From contig JAJVIN010000028.1 in NCBI GenBank assembly GCA_022071945.1, positions 186,001 through 250,000 of the forward strand: a DNA stretch of 64,000 nucleotides, given 5' to 3'. A program made the position numbers and the translations under genes. Positions 51,049 through 63,761 of the stretch are shown here, piece after piece. The notes below the pieces were generated by a model that searched no databases, was not told the DNA's origin, and was given only the letters and a program-made list of their open reading frames with translations. Each line of letters starts with the position of its first letter. Position 1 is the stretch's first letter. The DNA comes from Thermoanaerobaculia bacterium (GTDB lineage: Bacteria; Acidobacteriota; Thermoanaerobaculia; UBA5066).

Positions 51049-52799
51049 ATGACATCAACTGAGGCCCCGAACCGAAACGGTACGAACGGCGCCTCCGCGT
51101 CGAAGGGCAAGGCCCAGCGGGGGACAAAGGTCGCAAAGGCCGTGAAGGCTCCCCCGCCGACCCGGGCGGAGGAGATCCTCGGGGCATTGGAGACCGCCTC
51201 GAAGGACCGTGAAATAGACAAGGAGCGGTTCGTGACGGCCCTCGAGGAGGCCGTCGCCACGGCTGCCCGGCGCGTCTATCGCGTGCGAGAAATGGCCGCC
51301 CACGTCGACTTGCGGACGGGCGACATCACCGCCTGGACTCCGTACCGCATCGTCGAGAAGAAGACGAAGCCGGAAGTTCCCATCCTCGATCCTGACGACA
51401 TCCCGCTCGGGAAGATCGCGGCCGCGCCTGCTCCGCTCCTCGAGCACGAGAAAGAGGCGAAGCTGCCCTGGATCGAGGTCTTGCTCGACGAGGCTCGAGC
51501 CCTCGTGACGTCGGGCGAGCTCGCCGACAAGCCGTGGGAGATCATCCGGGACCCGGATGGCGCGCCATACGTCTTGAAGGATGTCGACGAGGCCGTGGCC
51601 GGCGACGAGATCCGCTACTACAGGTCGACCGAGGGCCTCGGCCGCATCGCGGCCCAGAGCGCCAAGCAGGTCCTTTACCAGAAGGTCCGCGAGGCGGAGC
51701 GCGACAAGATCTACGACGAGTACATCCGGAAGGTCGGAGAGCTGATCACCGGGACCGTCAAGAGATTCGAGAAGGGGAACATGATCGTCGACCTCGGAAA
51801 GACCGAGGCCGTGATCCCCAAGGAACACCAGTCGCGCGCCGAGCGGTACACGCAGGGCGAGCGCGTCCGGGGCGTTCTCGTGGACGTCCAGAAGAACCAG
51901 AAGGGCGCCCAGCTGATCCTCTCGCGCACCTCCCCCGAGCTCCTGAAGAGCCTCATGCGCATGGAAGTCCCCGAGATCTACGACGGATCCGTCGTCATTC
52001 GCGGGTGCGTGCGGCACGCGGGTGAGCGGGCCAAGGTCTCGGTCTCCTCCCGCGAGCGCGACGTCGACCCGGTGGGGGCGTGCGTTGGAATGCGCGGGGC
52101 GCGCGTGCAGGCGATCATGCGGGAGCTCCGAGGCGAGCGAATCGACATCATCCAGTTCTCGGATGACCTCGTGACCTACGCCCAGAACGCCCTCTCGCCG
52201 GCCAAGATCACCCGCGTGTCGGTCATGCCGACCCAGGAAGAGGAGCAGGAAGACAGACCCGTCCCCATCCCGGTGATCGAGTGCCTGGTCGAGGACGACC
52301 AGCTCTCGCTGGCGATCGGCAAGAAGGGCCAGAACGTCAAGCTGGCCTCCGAGCTCATCGGAGCCCGGATCGACATCAAGAGCGAGCAGGCCGTCAAGGC
52401 GGAGGTCGCCAAGACCCTGCAGATGATGATGCTCCTGACGGAACGGCGGAAGACGGCCCTGGCCGACATTTCCGGAATCCTCGAGGAGTGGCTGCCCGCC
52501 TTCACGGATCAAGGGATAGAAACCGCGGGAGACTTCCTGGAGATCGGGGACGGCGAGTCGGAAGACGACATCGCCGCCTGGAACGCGATCGATCTCGACG
52601 AGGCTTCGAAGGAAGAAGCGCTCGAGATCGTCCGGGAGTTCGTCAACGCCAGCGGCGAGGGCGAGGCCCTCGAAGAAGAACCCGGCGGCGATGAAGGCCA
52701 GGACGCCCTCGAAGCCACCGCAGAGGAACAGGGCGAGGTCAGCGAGGGCGAAGACCTCGAACCCGAAGCCACCGAAGCGACCACGGAGAAGCTGAATCA

Positions 52800-52803
<4 letters not shown>
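51049..52803 (+). CDS. nusA: Transcription termination/antitermination factor NusA
   Basis: A 584-residue NusA acting on RNA polymerase pausing, termination and antitermination. The N-terminal domain (about 45-200) includes REIDKERFVTALEEAVATAAR and LGRIAAQSAKQVLYQKVREAE. The S1 domain (GTVKRFEKGNMIVDLGKTEA), KH1 (DPVGACVGMRGARVQAI) and KH2 (AIGKKGQNVKLASELIG) follow. A C-terminal helical part and strongly acidic tail complete it. A block of about 60 residues is inserted in the N-terminal domain (roughly 120-180), and the first 35 residues are a basic extension. Start ATG at 51049 or TTG at 51016. The stop overlaps the infB start (GTGA). Confidence 0.94.
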
Positions 52804-56396
<3,593 letters not shown>

Positions 56397-56498
56397 CAGG
56401 CCGACACATGAACATCACGTCCCGGGCGGGAGCGCGCCTCGCGCGCTTCCGCCCGTCTTCGAACCCCGCCCGCGAATCCGAGCTCCAGGCCTCCGCCG

Positions 56499-56852
56499 AT
56501 GGTCGTCGCTGTCGCCTTGTTTGATCTCCACCTCCCGTTCTGCCGCGGCCTGAAGGAGAAGCGCGCCTTCGTGCGTCCGCTGAAAACCAGGCTGCGGGGG
56601 CAGTTCGAGATCTCCGCCGCCGAGGTCGGCCACCAGGATCTGCTCCAGCGGGCCCTGGTCGGCATCGCGGCAGTGGGCGGAGACCGCGAGGCGATCGAGC
56701 CCCTCCTCGGCCGCGTCTTTGATTTCGTCGAGACCTACGCGGAGGAGAACGGCGCCGAGCTGACCCTGGCCGAGCACGAGTTCCTCGCGTATGGCGACCC
56801 CGGCGCCCCGGGCTTCTCGCTCCAGGCTCCGGCTGAAGGAGAACCCCGATGA
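56499..56852 (+). CDS. ylxP: DUF503 family protein (YlxP-like)
   Basis: A 117-residue ferredoxin-like-fold protein of the YlxP/DUF503 family: VVAVALFDLHLPFCRGLKEKRAFVRPLKTRLRGQF, then EISAAEVGHQDLLQRALVGIAAVGGD. The conserved 'SLKeKR...l..rl...F.vs.aEv...d' layout is clear. Members usually sit between infB and rbfA, as here, but the biochemical role is not settled. The ATG lies 102 bases after infB, and the stop overlaps rbfA (ATGA). Confidence 0.9.
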   Translation: MVVAVALFDLHLPFCRGLKEKRAFVRPLKTRLRGQFEISAAEVGHQDLLQRALVGIAAVGGDREAIEPLLGRVFDFVETYAEENGAELTLAEHEFLAYGDPGAPGFSLQAPAEGEPR

Positions 56853-57238
56853 AAGAAACCCGCAGGACACGCCAGGTCAGCGACGTGGTCCGTGCCGAGC
56901 TCGTCCGCCTCATCCGTGAGGAAGTCCACGACCCGGAGGTCGGCTTTGCCACGATCACCGGAGTGGAGATCTCGCCCGACCTGAAGACCGCGCGCGTCTA
57001 TGTCTCCGTCCTCGGTCCCGCCGAGCAGTTCGCCAAGACCGTGGCGGCCCTCAACCACGCCAGGGGCTTTCTGCGCGGCCCCGTCGGCCGGAACTGCGGT
57101 TTGCGGTATGCCCCCGAGCTCACCTTCGTCGAGGACCACTCCCTCGAGCGAGGGGCCCGCATCGAGGAGCTCCTCAGGGAAATCCACCAGGGTGAAGAGA
57201 CCAAGGGTCCCGCGGACGGGTCCAAGGACGAGCAGTGA
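56849..57238 (+). CDS. rbfA: Ribosome-binding factor A
   Basis: A 129-residue RbfA, a KH-fold factor for late 30S maturation and cold adaptation. It begins RQVSDVVRAELVRLIREEVHDPEVGFATITGVEISPDLKTARVYVSVLG, matching the family closely, and ends with a disordered acidic tail. It overlaps ylxP at the start and nrnA at the stop (GTGA) by four bases each, showing tight coupling. Confidence 0.95.
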   Translation: MKETRRTRQVSDVVRAELVRLIREEVHDPEVGFATITGVEISPDLKTARVYVSVLGPAEQFAKTVAALNHARGFLRGPVGRNCGLRYAPELTFVEDHSLERGARIEELLREIHQGEETKGPADGSKDEQ

Positions 57239-58254
57239 TCGTCGCCTCCGCCGAGAAGGATGACCGCGAGGCGGTCGCCGAGGTCCTCCGGAAGGGGAGC
57301 CGGTTTCTCCTGACGGGGCACCGGAACCCCGACGGAGACTCCCTCGGGTCCGCTCTCGCCCTGGCCTTGGCCCTGAGGGCCGAGGGCAAGACGGCCCGGG
57401 TGATCGTCCGCGACCGGTGGCCGAGCGCCTACGACTTCCTTCCCGGGCTCGACACGGTCGAGGTCTCCGACTCCTTGCCGGAGGGCTGGTTCGAGAGTCA
57501 TGACGCCATCCTCGTGATGGAGTGCCCGGAGCCCGAGCGTCCCGGATATCCGGATCTCCTCCGGGGGAACGTGATCAACATCGATCACCACCCCGGAAAC
57601 ACGCTGTACGGCAGGCATAACCTCGTCGACCTGCCCGCCGCGGCGGTCGGCGAGATGATGGCGGACCTTCTGGACCACCTCGGCTGGCCCATCACGCGGG
57701 AGATCGCGACCAACATCTGGGTCTCCCTCGTCTCCGACACCGGCTCCTTCCGCTACGGCAACACGACCGCCAAGGCTCTCGCCCTCGCGGCCCGGCTCGT
57801 GACCCTGGGTGTCGAGCCCGGACCGGTGGGAGAGCACCTCTTCGAGTCGCGGCCCCGGGCGGCGGTCCGGCTCGAAGACCTGGTCATGGGCACGATGAAG
57901 TTCCATTCGCGAGACCGGATCGCGACCGTCGAGCTCTGGCAGCGGTTCCTGGACGAGACCGGGGCTCAGGCCGCCGACTCGGAGAACCTGATCAATCGCG
58001 CCCGCGGCATCGAGGGCGTCCAGGCGGCGATCCTCTTCCGCGAGGCGGGGCCCCCGGGTGAATTCCGCTGTTCGTTCCGGTCAAAAGGAACGGTGGACGT
58101 CCGGTCCGTTGCCGCGGCGTTCGGAGGCGGCGGTCACCGCAACGCGGCGGGGTGCGGCGCACAGACAACCGACTTCGCGGCGCTTTTGCAAGACATCGTG
58201 TCGCGCGTGGAGGCAGCCATCGAAAGAGCCGCCCCCGCTCCGGGCCCAGAATGA
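57235..58254 (+). CDS. nrnA: DHH-family phosphoesterase (NrnA-like oligoribonuclease/pAp phosphatase)
   Basis: A 339-residue DHH/DHHA1 protein. NrnA enzymes degrade short RNA and dephosphorylate 3'-phosphoadenosine 5'-phosphate. Visible motifs: GHRNPDGDSLGSALALALAL (motif I), INIDHHPGN (DHH), SDTGSFRYGNTT, and the C-terminal GGGGHRNAAGCG (DHHA1). The usual Asp between them reads Glu (LVMECPEPER), a conservative change. It starts with GTG overlapping the rbfA stop, and its stop overlaps truB. Its place among RNA genes fits a role in RNA turnover. Confidence 0.9.
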   Translation: MIVASAEKDDREAVAEVLRKGSRFLLTGHRNPDGDSLGSALALALALRAEGKTARVIVRDRWPSAYDFLPGLDTVEVSDSLPEGWFESHDAILVMECPEPERPGYPDLLRGNVINIDHHPGNTLYGRHNLVDLPAAAVGEMMADLLDHLGWPITREIATNIWVSLVSDTGSFRYGNTTAKALALAARLVTLGVEPGPVGEHLFESRPRAAVRLEDLVMGTMKFHSRDRIATVELWQRFLDETGAQAADSENLINRARGIEGVQAAILFREAGPPGEFRCSFRSKGTVDVRSVAAAFGGGGHRNAAGCGAQTTDFAALLQDIVSRVEAAIERAAPAPGPE

Positions 58255-59186
58255 CACACACCTCGCCGAGCCCGGGCTTCTCCGGGCTTCTCCTGATCGA
58301 CAAGCCCGAGGGTCTGACGTCGCACGACGTCGTGGACGAGGTCCGCGAGATCCTGGGGACACAGCGGATCGGCCACACGGGCACGCTCGACCCGGCGGCC
58401 ACGGGGCTCCTCGTTCTCTGCGTCGGCCGCTCCGCGGGCCGCCTCCAGTCGTTCCTGACGGGGCTCGACAAGAGCTACGAGGGCGAGATGCGCTTCGGGA
58501 TCGAGACGGACACGTACGACCGCGAGGGAACTCAGGTCGGCGCGACCCACCCGGAGCCCTTCCCCGAGCGAGAGGCCGTCCTGTCAGCCGCGGCCGCCTA
58601 CACCGGGGAGTTCGAGCAGAGCCCGCCCCCCTTCTCCGCCAAGAAGTTCGGCGGCAAGAAGTTCTACGAGCTGGCGCGCAAGGGCGAGGCCGTGCCCGTC
58701 ACGTCGAAGAGGGTCCGGGTCGACCGCTTTGCCATCCGCGGACTCGCGGGAGACCGGGCGGACTTCGACGTCGTCTGTACCTCGGGGACCTACATCCGCT
58801 CCCTCGTGCACGAGGTCGGCAAGATCGTCGGGATGGGGGCCCACCTGACACAGCTCAGACGGACCTCCATCGGGCGATTCCAGCTCGAGGACGCAATCAC
58901 CCTGGAGGCCCTCAGGGCCCGGCCGGAAGAGTCGAGATTGACGAAACCGCACTGGATACCGACCTCGGAGATCCCGCTCCCCTTCCCGTCCGTCGCCCTC
59001 GCCGTTCTCGAAGCCGAGAAGGTGAGACGCGGCCAGGCGGTTCCGGTGCGGCTCCCCTCGGAGGTCTCGCCGTCATCCTGGATCCGCCTCACGACGGGCG
59101 GCCACCTCCTGGCGCTCGGGCTTCTCGAGCCCCTGGGCCGCGGAACAGTGGCCCTGGCGCGGCCCAAGATCGTCCTTTCGGATTGA
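58251..59186 (+). CDS. truB: tRNA pseudouridine-55 synthase TruB
   Basis: A 311-residue TruB, making pseudouridine-55 in the T loop of tRNA. GLLLIDKPEGLTSHDVVDEVR at the N-terminus, catalytic Asp47 in GHTGTLDPAATGLLVLC, and GTYIRSLVHEVG (motif III) are all intact. A C-terminal PUA-like region follows (VRRGQAVPVRLP). I chose the ATG at 58251 because it overlaps the nrnA stop (ATGA). 90 bases separate it from rpsO. Confidence 0.95.
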   Translation: MTHTSPSPGFSGLLLIDKPEGLTSHDVVDEVREILGTQRIGHTGTLDPAATGLLVLCVGRSAGRLQSFLTGLDKSYEGEMRFGIETDTYDREGTQVGATHPEPFPEREAVLSAAAAYTGEFEQSPPPFSAKKFGGKKFYELARKGEAVPVTSKRVRVDRFAIRGLAGDRADFDVVCTSGTYIRSLVHEVGKIVGMGAHLTQLRRTSIGRFQLEDAITLEALRARPEESRLTKPHWIPTSEIPLPFPSVALAVLEAEKVRRGQAVPVRLPSEVSPSSWIRLTTGGHLLALGLLEPLGRGTVALARPKIVLSD

Positions 59187-59276
59187 GGACAGCTGCAAGG
59201 CCGGTCCTCCGGTTGACCCAACAGCAATCAGAACCTAGACTCAGGGGTTCGAGAGAATAGGAAAGGGAAAAGAAAA

Positions 59277-59546
59277 TTGACTCAGTTGACTGCACAAAAA
59301 GCCGAGACGATCACCACGTACCGGCGCCACGAGAGCGATACGGGCTCTCCTGAGGTGCAGGTGGCGCTGCTCTCGCAGCGAATCTCCTCCCTCACGGATC
59401 ACTTCAAGTCCCACAAGAAAGACCACCACTCCCGCCGCGGTCTCCTGAAGATGGTCGGCCAGCGCCGCCGCCTTCTCGATTACCTCAAGAATCGTGATCT
59501 CGAACGCTATCGCTCCCTGATCGAGCGCCTCGGGCTCCGCAAGTAG
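59277..59546 (+). CDS. rpsO: Ribosomal protein S15
   Basis: An 89-residue S15 that binds 16S rRNA early in 30S assembly. The sequence [48 protein letters not shown] is nearly consensus. It starts with TTG at 59277 after a purine-rich AGGAAAGGGAAAAG. A strong hairpin follows before pnp, the same rpsO-pnp order as in many bacteria. Confidence 0.97.
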   Translation: MTQLTAQKAETITTYRRHESDTGSPEVQVALLSQRISSLTDHFKSHKKDHHSRRGLLKMVGQRRRLLDYLKNRDLERYRSLIERLGLRK

Positions 59547-59627
59547 AAACAACTGGATTCAGCGAGGCTCCCCGGTCGGAGTTGGGTCACGACTCGCTTT
59601 TGCCTGGCAAAACAGGTCCAAACGGCA

Positions 59628-59665
59628 CCGGGCGGCTGCACGATTTCAGCCGCCCGGTTGCTTTT
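59628..59665 (+). terminator. Terminator-like hairpin between rpsO and pnp
   Basis: A perfect 11-bp stem CCGGGCGGCTG / CAGCCGCCCGG with an 8-base loop, then TTGCTTTTT. It may end most rpsO transcripts or act as an RNase III-type processing site ahead of pnp. Confidence 0.75.
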
Positions 59666-59752
59666 TGGGCCGGGAAGCGCGTCCCTGCGACCCTGCGGTC
59701 ACGGACCTGGCTCCGCTGGCTGGACTGACCCTCGCCAAGGAAAGGAAAACTG

Positions 59753-62017
59753 ATGCACGAATCCATCACCGTCGACATCGGCGGACGAGCGCTCACGATC
59801 GAAACCGGCAAGCTCGCCAAGCAGGCGGACGGGGCTGCCCTCGTCCGCGTGGGCGGCACCTGGGTCCTCGTCACCGCCTGCTACAGCCGCGAGGCGAGGG
59901 ACGTCGATTTCCTCCCGCTGACCGTCGAGTACAAGGAATACCAGTACGCCGCCGGCCGGATCCCCGGAGGCTTCTTCAAGCGTGAAGGCCGCCCGACCGA
60001 GAAGGAGATCCTCACCTCCCGGATGATCGACCGGCCCTTCCGGCCGCTCTTCCCCGAGGGCTTCCGGCTCGAGACCCAGATCGTTGGCCTCGTCCTCTCC
60101 GCCGACGGAGAAAACGACCCCGATGTTCTGGCCATCAACGGCGCCGCCGCCGCCCTCGCCATCAACTCCATCCCATTCCAGTACACCCTCGGCGCGGTCC
60201 GCGTGGGCCGCATCGACGGCCAATTCGTCTTCAACCCGACGTCCGCCGAGCGCGAGAAGTCGGAGATGGACCTCGTCGTCGTCGGCACCCGTGACGCCGT
60301 CTGCATGGTGGAGGCTGGAGCCAAGGAAGTCTCCGAGGCCGTCATGCTGGACGCGATCCTGGCCGGTCATGCGGAGCTCCAAAAGGTCATCGACGGCATC
60401 GAGGAACTCGCCCGCCGGCAGGGGGTCGCCAAGGCCGCCTTCGTACCTCCTCCTGGCGTCCCGGCCGAGATCGCCGCGGCCGTCCGCGCCAAGTGGGAGG
60501 GACCGATGATGGAAGCCCTCACCCACAAGGGGAAGATCGAGTCCTACGCAATGATCAAGGACGTCAAGAAGGCGGCCGTCGAGGAGGTCCCCGAGACCGA
60601 GACCGAAAGGCGGGCCTTCACCAAACGCGCCATCTCCGAACTGGTCGAAACCCTCACCCGCGAGACCATCCTGCACCGGGGCCAGAGGCTCGACGGGCGG
60701 CAGTTCTACGAGGTCCGGCCGCTCACCATCGAGGTCGGTCCCCTGCCCCGGACTCACGGTTCCGCCCTCTTCACCCGTGGCGAGACACAGGCCCTCGTCA
60801 CGGTCACTCTCGGGACGTCGGATGACTCCCAGCTCATCGAGGACGTGTCCGAGGGCGATACCGAGCGCCGCTTCATGCTCCACTACAACTTCCCGCCGTT
60901 CTCCGTCGGCGAGGTGAAGCGATTCGGCTCCCCGGGACGCCGCGAGATCGGCCACGGCCGCCTCGCCCAGCGCGCCCTGGAGACGATGCTCCCCGAGGAG
61001 AAGGACTTCCCCTACACCATCCGGGTGGTCTCCGACATCCTCGAATCGAACGGCTCCTCCTCCATGGCCACGATCTGCGGCGGGTCCCTCGCTCTCATGG
61101 ACGCCGGGGTCCCCGTGAAGTCTCCCGTGGCCGGTGTCGCCATGGGCCTCGTCAAGGAGGGCGACCGCTGGGCCGTTCTGACCGACATCGCCGGCCAGGA
61201 AGACCACTACGGCGACATGGATTTCAAGGTCGCCGGCACCCGCAACGGCGTCACGGCCCTGCAGATGGACATCAAGATCTCCGGGATCACTCGCGAGATC
61301 TTCGCCAAGGCGCTCGAGCAGGCGCACGGCGGCCGCATGTACATCCTCGACGTGATGGACGCGAGCCTCAAGGCCGCCCGGCCCGAGATCTCCGCCTATG
61401 CCCCGCGCCTCCTGACGATCCACATCCCCGAGGAGAAGATTCGCGACGTCATCGGCTCCGGCGGCAAGACGATCCGCGCCCTGCAGAAGGAGTACGACTG
61501 CAAGATCGACATCCAGGATGACGGCTCCGTCACGGTGGCGTCGGTCGACCTCGCATCCGCCGAGAAGTGCCTGGACGCCATCCGGCAGCTCACCACGGTC
61601 CCCGAGATCGGCACCGAATACGTCGGGACGGTCAAGCGGATCGAGGCCTACGGCTGCTTCGTCGAGATCCTCCCGGGCCTCGACGGCCTCGTTCACATCT
61701 CGGAACTCTCGGGCGGCCGCGTCAAGGAGACGACGGACGTCGTCAAGCTGGGAGACAAGACCAAGGTCAAGATCATCGCGATCGACCCGGCCAACGGAAA
61801 GGTCAAGCTCTCCCGCCGGCAGGCCCTCTCCCCCGAGGAGATCGCCGAGGAGACGGCCCGGCTGAACCTTCAGCCGTCAGCTGCTCCCTCGGGCGGACCT
61901 CGCGAGGGAGGATTCCGCCGCGACCACGACGGTCCTCCACGCCGCGAAGGTGGCTTCAGGGACCGTGATCGCGGCCCTCGCCGGGACGGCGGCGGACACG
62001 GCCACGGCCGGCGCTGA
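59753..62017 (+). CDS. pnp: Polyribonucleotide nucleotidyltransferase (PNPase)
   Basis: A 754-residue 3'-5' phosphorolytic exoribonuclease. Two RNase PH-like domains (about 1-140 and 320-550) flank an all-helical linker. The active-site region contains RGETQALVTVTLGTSDDSQ, FGSPGRREIGHGRLAQRAL and DIAGQEDHYGDMDFKVAGT. A KH domain (about 555-615, IGSGGKTIRAL) and S1 domain (about 620-695) bind RNA. The tail (about 700-754) is rich in Gly, Arg, Asp and His. The ATG has AAGGAAAGGAAAAC upstream. It is the last gene of the RNA cluster, followed by a terminator. Confidence 0.97.
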   Translation: MHESITVDIGGRALTIETGKLAKQADGAALVRVGGTWVLVTACYSREARDVDFLPLTVEYKEYQYAAGRIPGGFFKREGRPTEKEILTSRMIDRPFRPLFPEGFRLETQIVGLVLSADGENDPDVLAINGAAAALAINSIPFQYTLGAVRVGRIDGQFVFNPTSAEREKSEMDLVVVGTRDAVCMVEAGAKEVSEAVMLDAILAGHAELQKVIDGIEELARRQGVAKAAFVPPPGVPAEIAAAVRAKWEGPMMEALTHKGKIESYAMIKDVKKAAVEEVPETETERRAFTKRAISELVETLTRETILHRGQRLDGRQFYEVRPLTIEVGPLPRTHGSALFTRGETQALVTVTLGTSDDSQLIEDVSEGDTERRFMLHYNFPPFSVGEVKRFGSPGRREIGHGRLAQRALETMLPEEKDFPYTIRVVSDILESNGSSSMATICGGSLALMDAGVPVKSPVAGVAMGLVKEGDRWAVLTDIAGQEDHYGDMDFKVAGTRNGVTALQMDIKISGITREIFAKALEQAHGGRMYILDVMDASLKAARPEISAYAPRLLTIHIPEEKIRDVIGSGGKTIRALQKEYDCKIDIQDDGSVTVASVDLASAEKCLDAIRQLTTVPEIGTEYVGTVKRIEAYGCFVEILPGLDGLVHISELSGGRVKETTDVVKLGDKTKVKIIAIDPANGKVKLSRRQALSPEEIAEETARLNLQPSAAPSGGPREGGFRRDHDGPPRREGGFRDRDRGPRRDGGGHGHGRR

Positions 62018-62044
62018 GCCGCATCCCGGGATCCCCATCGCCAG

Positions 62045-62077
62045 GCGGCGGGACCACGGTCCCGCCGCTTGCCTTTT
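62045..62077 (+). terminator. Intrinsic terminator after pnp
   Basis: A 10-bp GC stem GCGGCGGGAC / GTCCCGCCGC with a CACG loop, followed by TTGCCTTTT, 28 bases past the pnp stop. Confidence 0.75.
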
Positions 62078-62108
62078 CTGGCCCGCTCCTTCGGATAGAG
62101 GGAAGCGC

Positions 62109-63761
62109 TCAGCGAGCGCCCGGGGACCTGTACCGGCGGTCCGCTGGCGCCACCCCGGGCGCCGCCATCACTTCCTCCCAGCGCTGCCCCAGGATCCAGG
62201 CTCTCGCGGTGGCAAGGCCGCTCCCCCGATAGCGGTCGTCCTCCCCTTCCCGGACATAGCGCTCGACTTCCCGGTAGCCCGCCTCTGGAGACTCCAGGGC
62301 CTCGGCGAGTGTCGCGGCCACCATCGCATCGGAAAACCGATGCCGGGAGGTGGGGACGACCGGCGGCAAGACCGCCACGAGCGTGAAGGAGGCCGCGAGA
62401 AGGAGGGACGCGAGAACCGAAAGTCTCCTCCCCTCGCGAAGGGCCCGAACTCCGAGGGGCAGGCCGAACCCGATCCCGGCCGCGAGCACCCCGATGATGG
62501 AGGTTCTATATCGCGAGGTCGTGGAGACGAGAAGGCACGACGCCAGCGGGAAGACGACCCCTGACAGGAGCACAAGGAACTCCCACCGCCTCAGGACTCT
62601 TCCCCTCACCGCGCCCGCCAGTCCGGCAAGCCCCACCCCCACGACACAGGCGAAGACCGGGAGCCACGACAGGATGGACAGCCTGTCCGCGAAGAAGTAG
62701 TAGCTTGCGTTGTCGGGGATCTCGTGGACGTGGAAGAACGTGATCAGCTTTCTGAGCTCGAGATCGAAATAGCCCCACGGATCGTCCTTCCAGCTCGCGG
62801 CGATGAGGCGCACCGTCTTGGCGGTGGAGCCCTCTGACTCGTTCAGGATGACGCCCAGAATCGGCGAGGGGACGGGCGTCCCGTCTGCTCCTCGCGCCGA
62901 ACCCCAGACGAGGCTGATCTGCTGACGCGTGTCGAATGCCGTGAGCGGAGCCCCCACGCTGTGGTTTCTGACGGCGAGCGGGACGAGCGGGAGAAAGAGA
63001 CCCGCGAACCCCAGAGCCAGGAGCTTCCTTCGCCTCTCTCCTCCTGAAATCGCGAGGGCCACGACCGCGATCGCGCCCAGCGGCAGGACCGTCTGCTTCA
63101 GAAGCGTTGCGATCCCGCCGAGGAGCCCCGTGCCGAGGGAAAGGAACCCGGACACTCTTGCTCTCGGCCACAGAGGCAGGATGAGAAGGCACGTCGAGAG
63201 ATGCGTGACCGGACCGTCGCGGTAGAGAAACCCGTCGTGGAAGACCAGGGGACCGTAAAGGCCGTAGACGAGACCCGCAAGTGCGGAAGAGAGGAGCACG
63301 AGCCTCTCTCCGAAATCGCACCGCTCGAGCCTTCTCGCGACAAATGCCGTGACGGCGGCCGCCGTCAGGCTCCCGAGGAAGAGGAGCTGCAGGACCCTCA
63401 CGGGCACGACCGGAAACCCCGCAACGAGCCTGACGAGCGCCAGAAAGTACGTGTACCCGGGACCCTGGAAGTACGCGTTCTTCTGGTACCACCCTTCCCA
63501 GACCTCGGGGGGCGCGAAGATTCGCTGCCAGACGTGGTAGGGGCGATACGCCGGCACATCGAGCCAGTTCCCCTTCGCGATCCTCTCCGACGACACGAGA
63601 AAAGTGTGTTCGTCGGTCTCTCGCCAGAGGTACCAGGAAGAGAGCGGGCTCCCCTCAAGCGCGGCCCAGTAGGCGGCACGCACCGCGAAGACCGCCACGA
63701 AGACGAGAAGCGGCCCCCGGATGACGGACCACGAAATCCCCCGCGGCCGCGTCTCCTCCAT
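62109..63761 (-). CDS. Integral membrane protein, ArnT/PMT-like glycosyltransferase (GT-C fold)
   Basis: A 550-residue protein with about 10-12 membrane helices. An N-terminal helix (GPLLVFVAVFAVRAAYWAAL) is followed by a periplasmic loop with WRETDEHTFL, where acidic residues match the catalytic position of GT-C enzymes, and YFQGPGYTYFLALVRLV (typical 'PPLyp.llalv' segment). Such enzymes move a sugar from a polyprenyl carrier to lipid A, protein or another acceptor; the acceptor is unknown. I chose the ATG at 63761, which overlaps the stop of the upstream metallopeptidase gene by one base (TGATG). The C-terminus is a short soluble domain. Confidence 0.72.
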   Translation of the reverse strand: MEETRPRGISWSVIRGPLLVFVAVFAVRAAYWAALEGSPLSSWYLWRETDEHTFLVSSERIAKGNWLDVPAYRPYHVWQRIFAPPEVWEGWYQKNAYFQGPGYTYFLALVRLVAGFPVVPVRVLQLLFLGSLTAAAVTAFVARRLERCDFGERLVLLSSALAGLVYGLYGPLVFHDGFLYRDGPVTHLSTCLLILPLWPRARVSGFLSLGTGLLGGIATLLKQTVLPLGAIAVVALAISGGERRRKLLALGFAGLFLPLVPLAVRNHSVGAPLTAFDTRQQISLVWGSARGADGTPVPSPILGVILNESEGSTAKTVRLIAASWKDDPWGYFDLELRKLITFFHVHEIPDNASYYFFADRLSILSWLPVFACVVGVGLAGLAGAVRGRVLRRWEFLVLLSGVVFPLASCLLVSTTSRYRTSIIGVLAAGIGFGLPLGVRALREGRRLSVLASLLLAASFTLVAVLPPVVPTSRHRFSDAMVAATLAEALESPEAGYREVERYVREGEDDRYRGSGLATARAWILGQRWEEVMAAPGVAPADRRYRSPGAR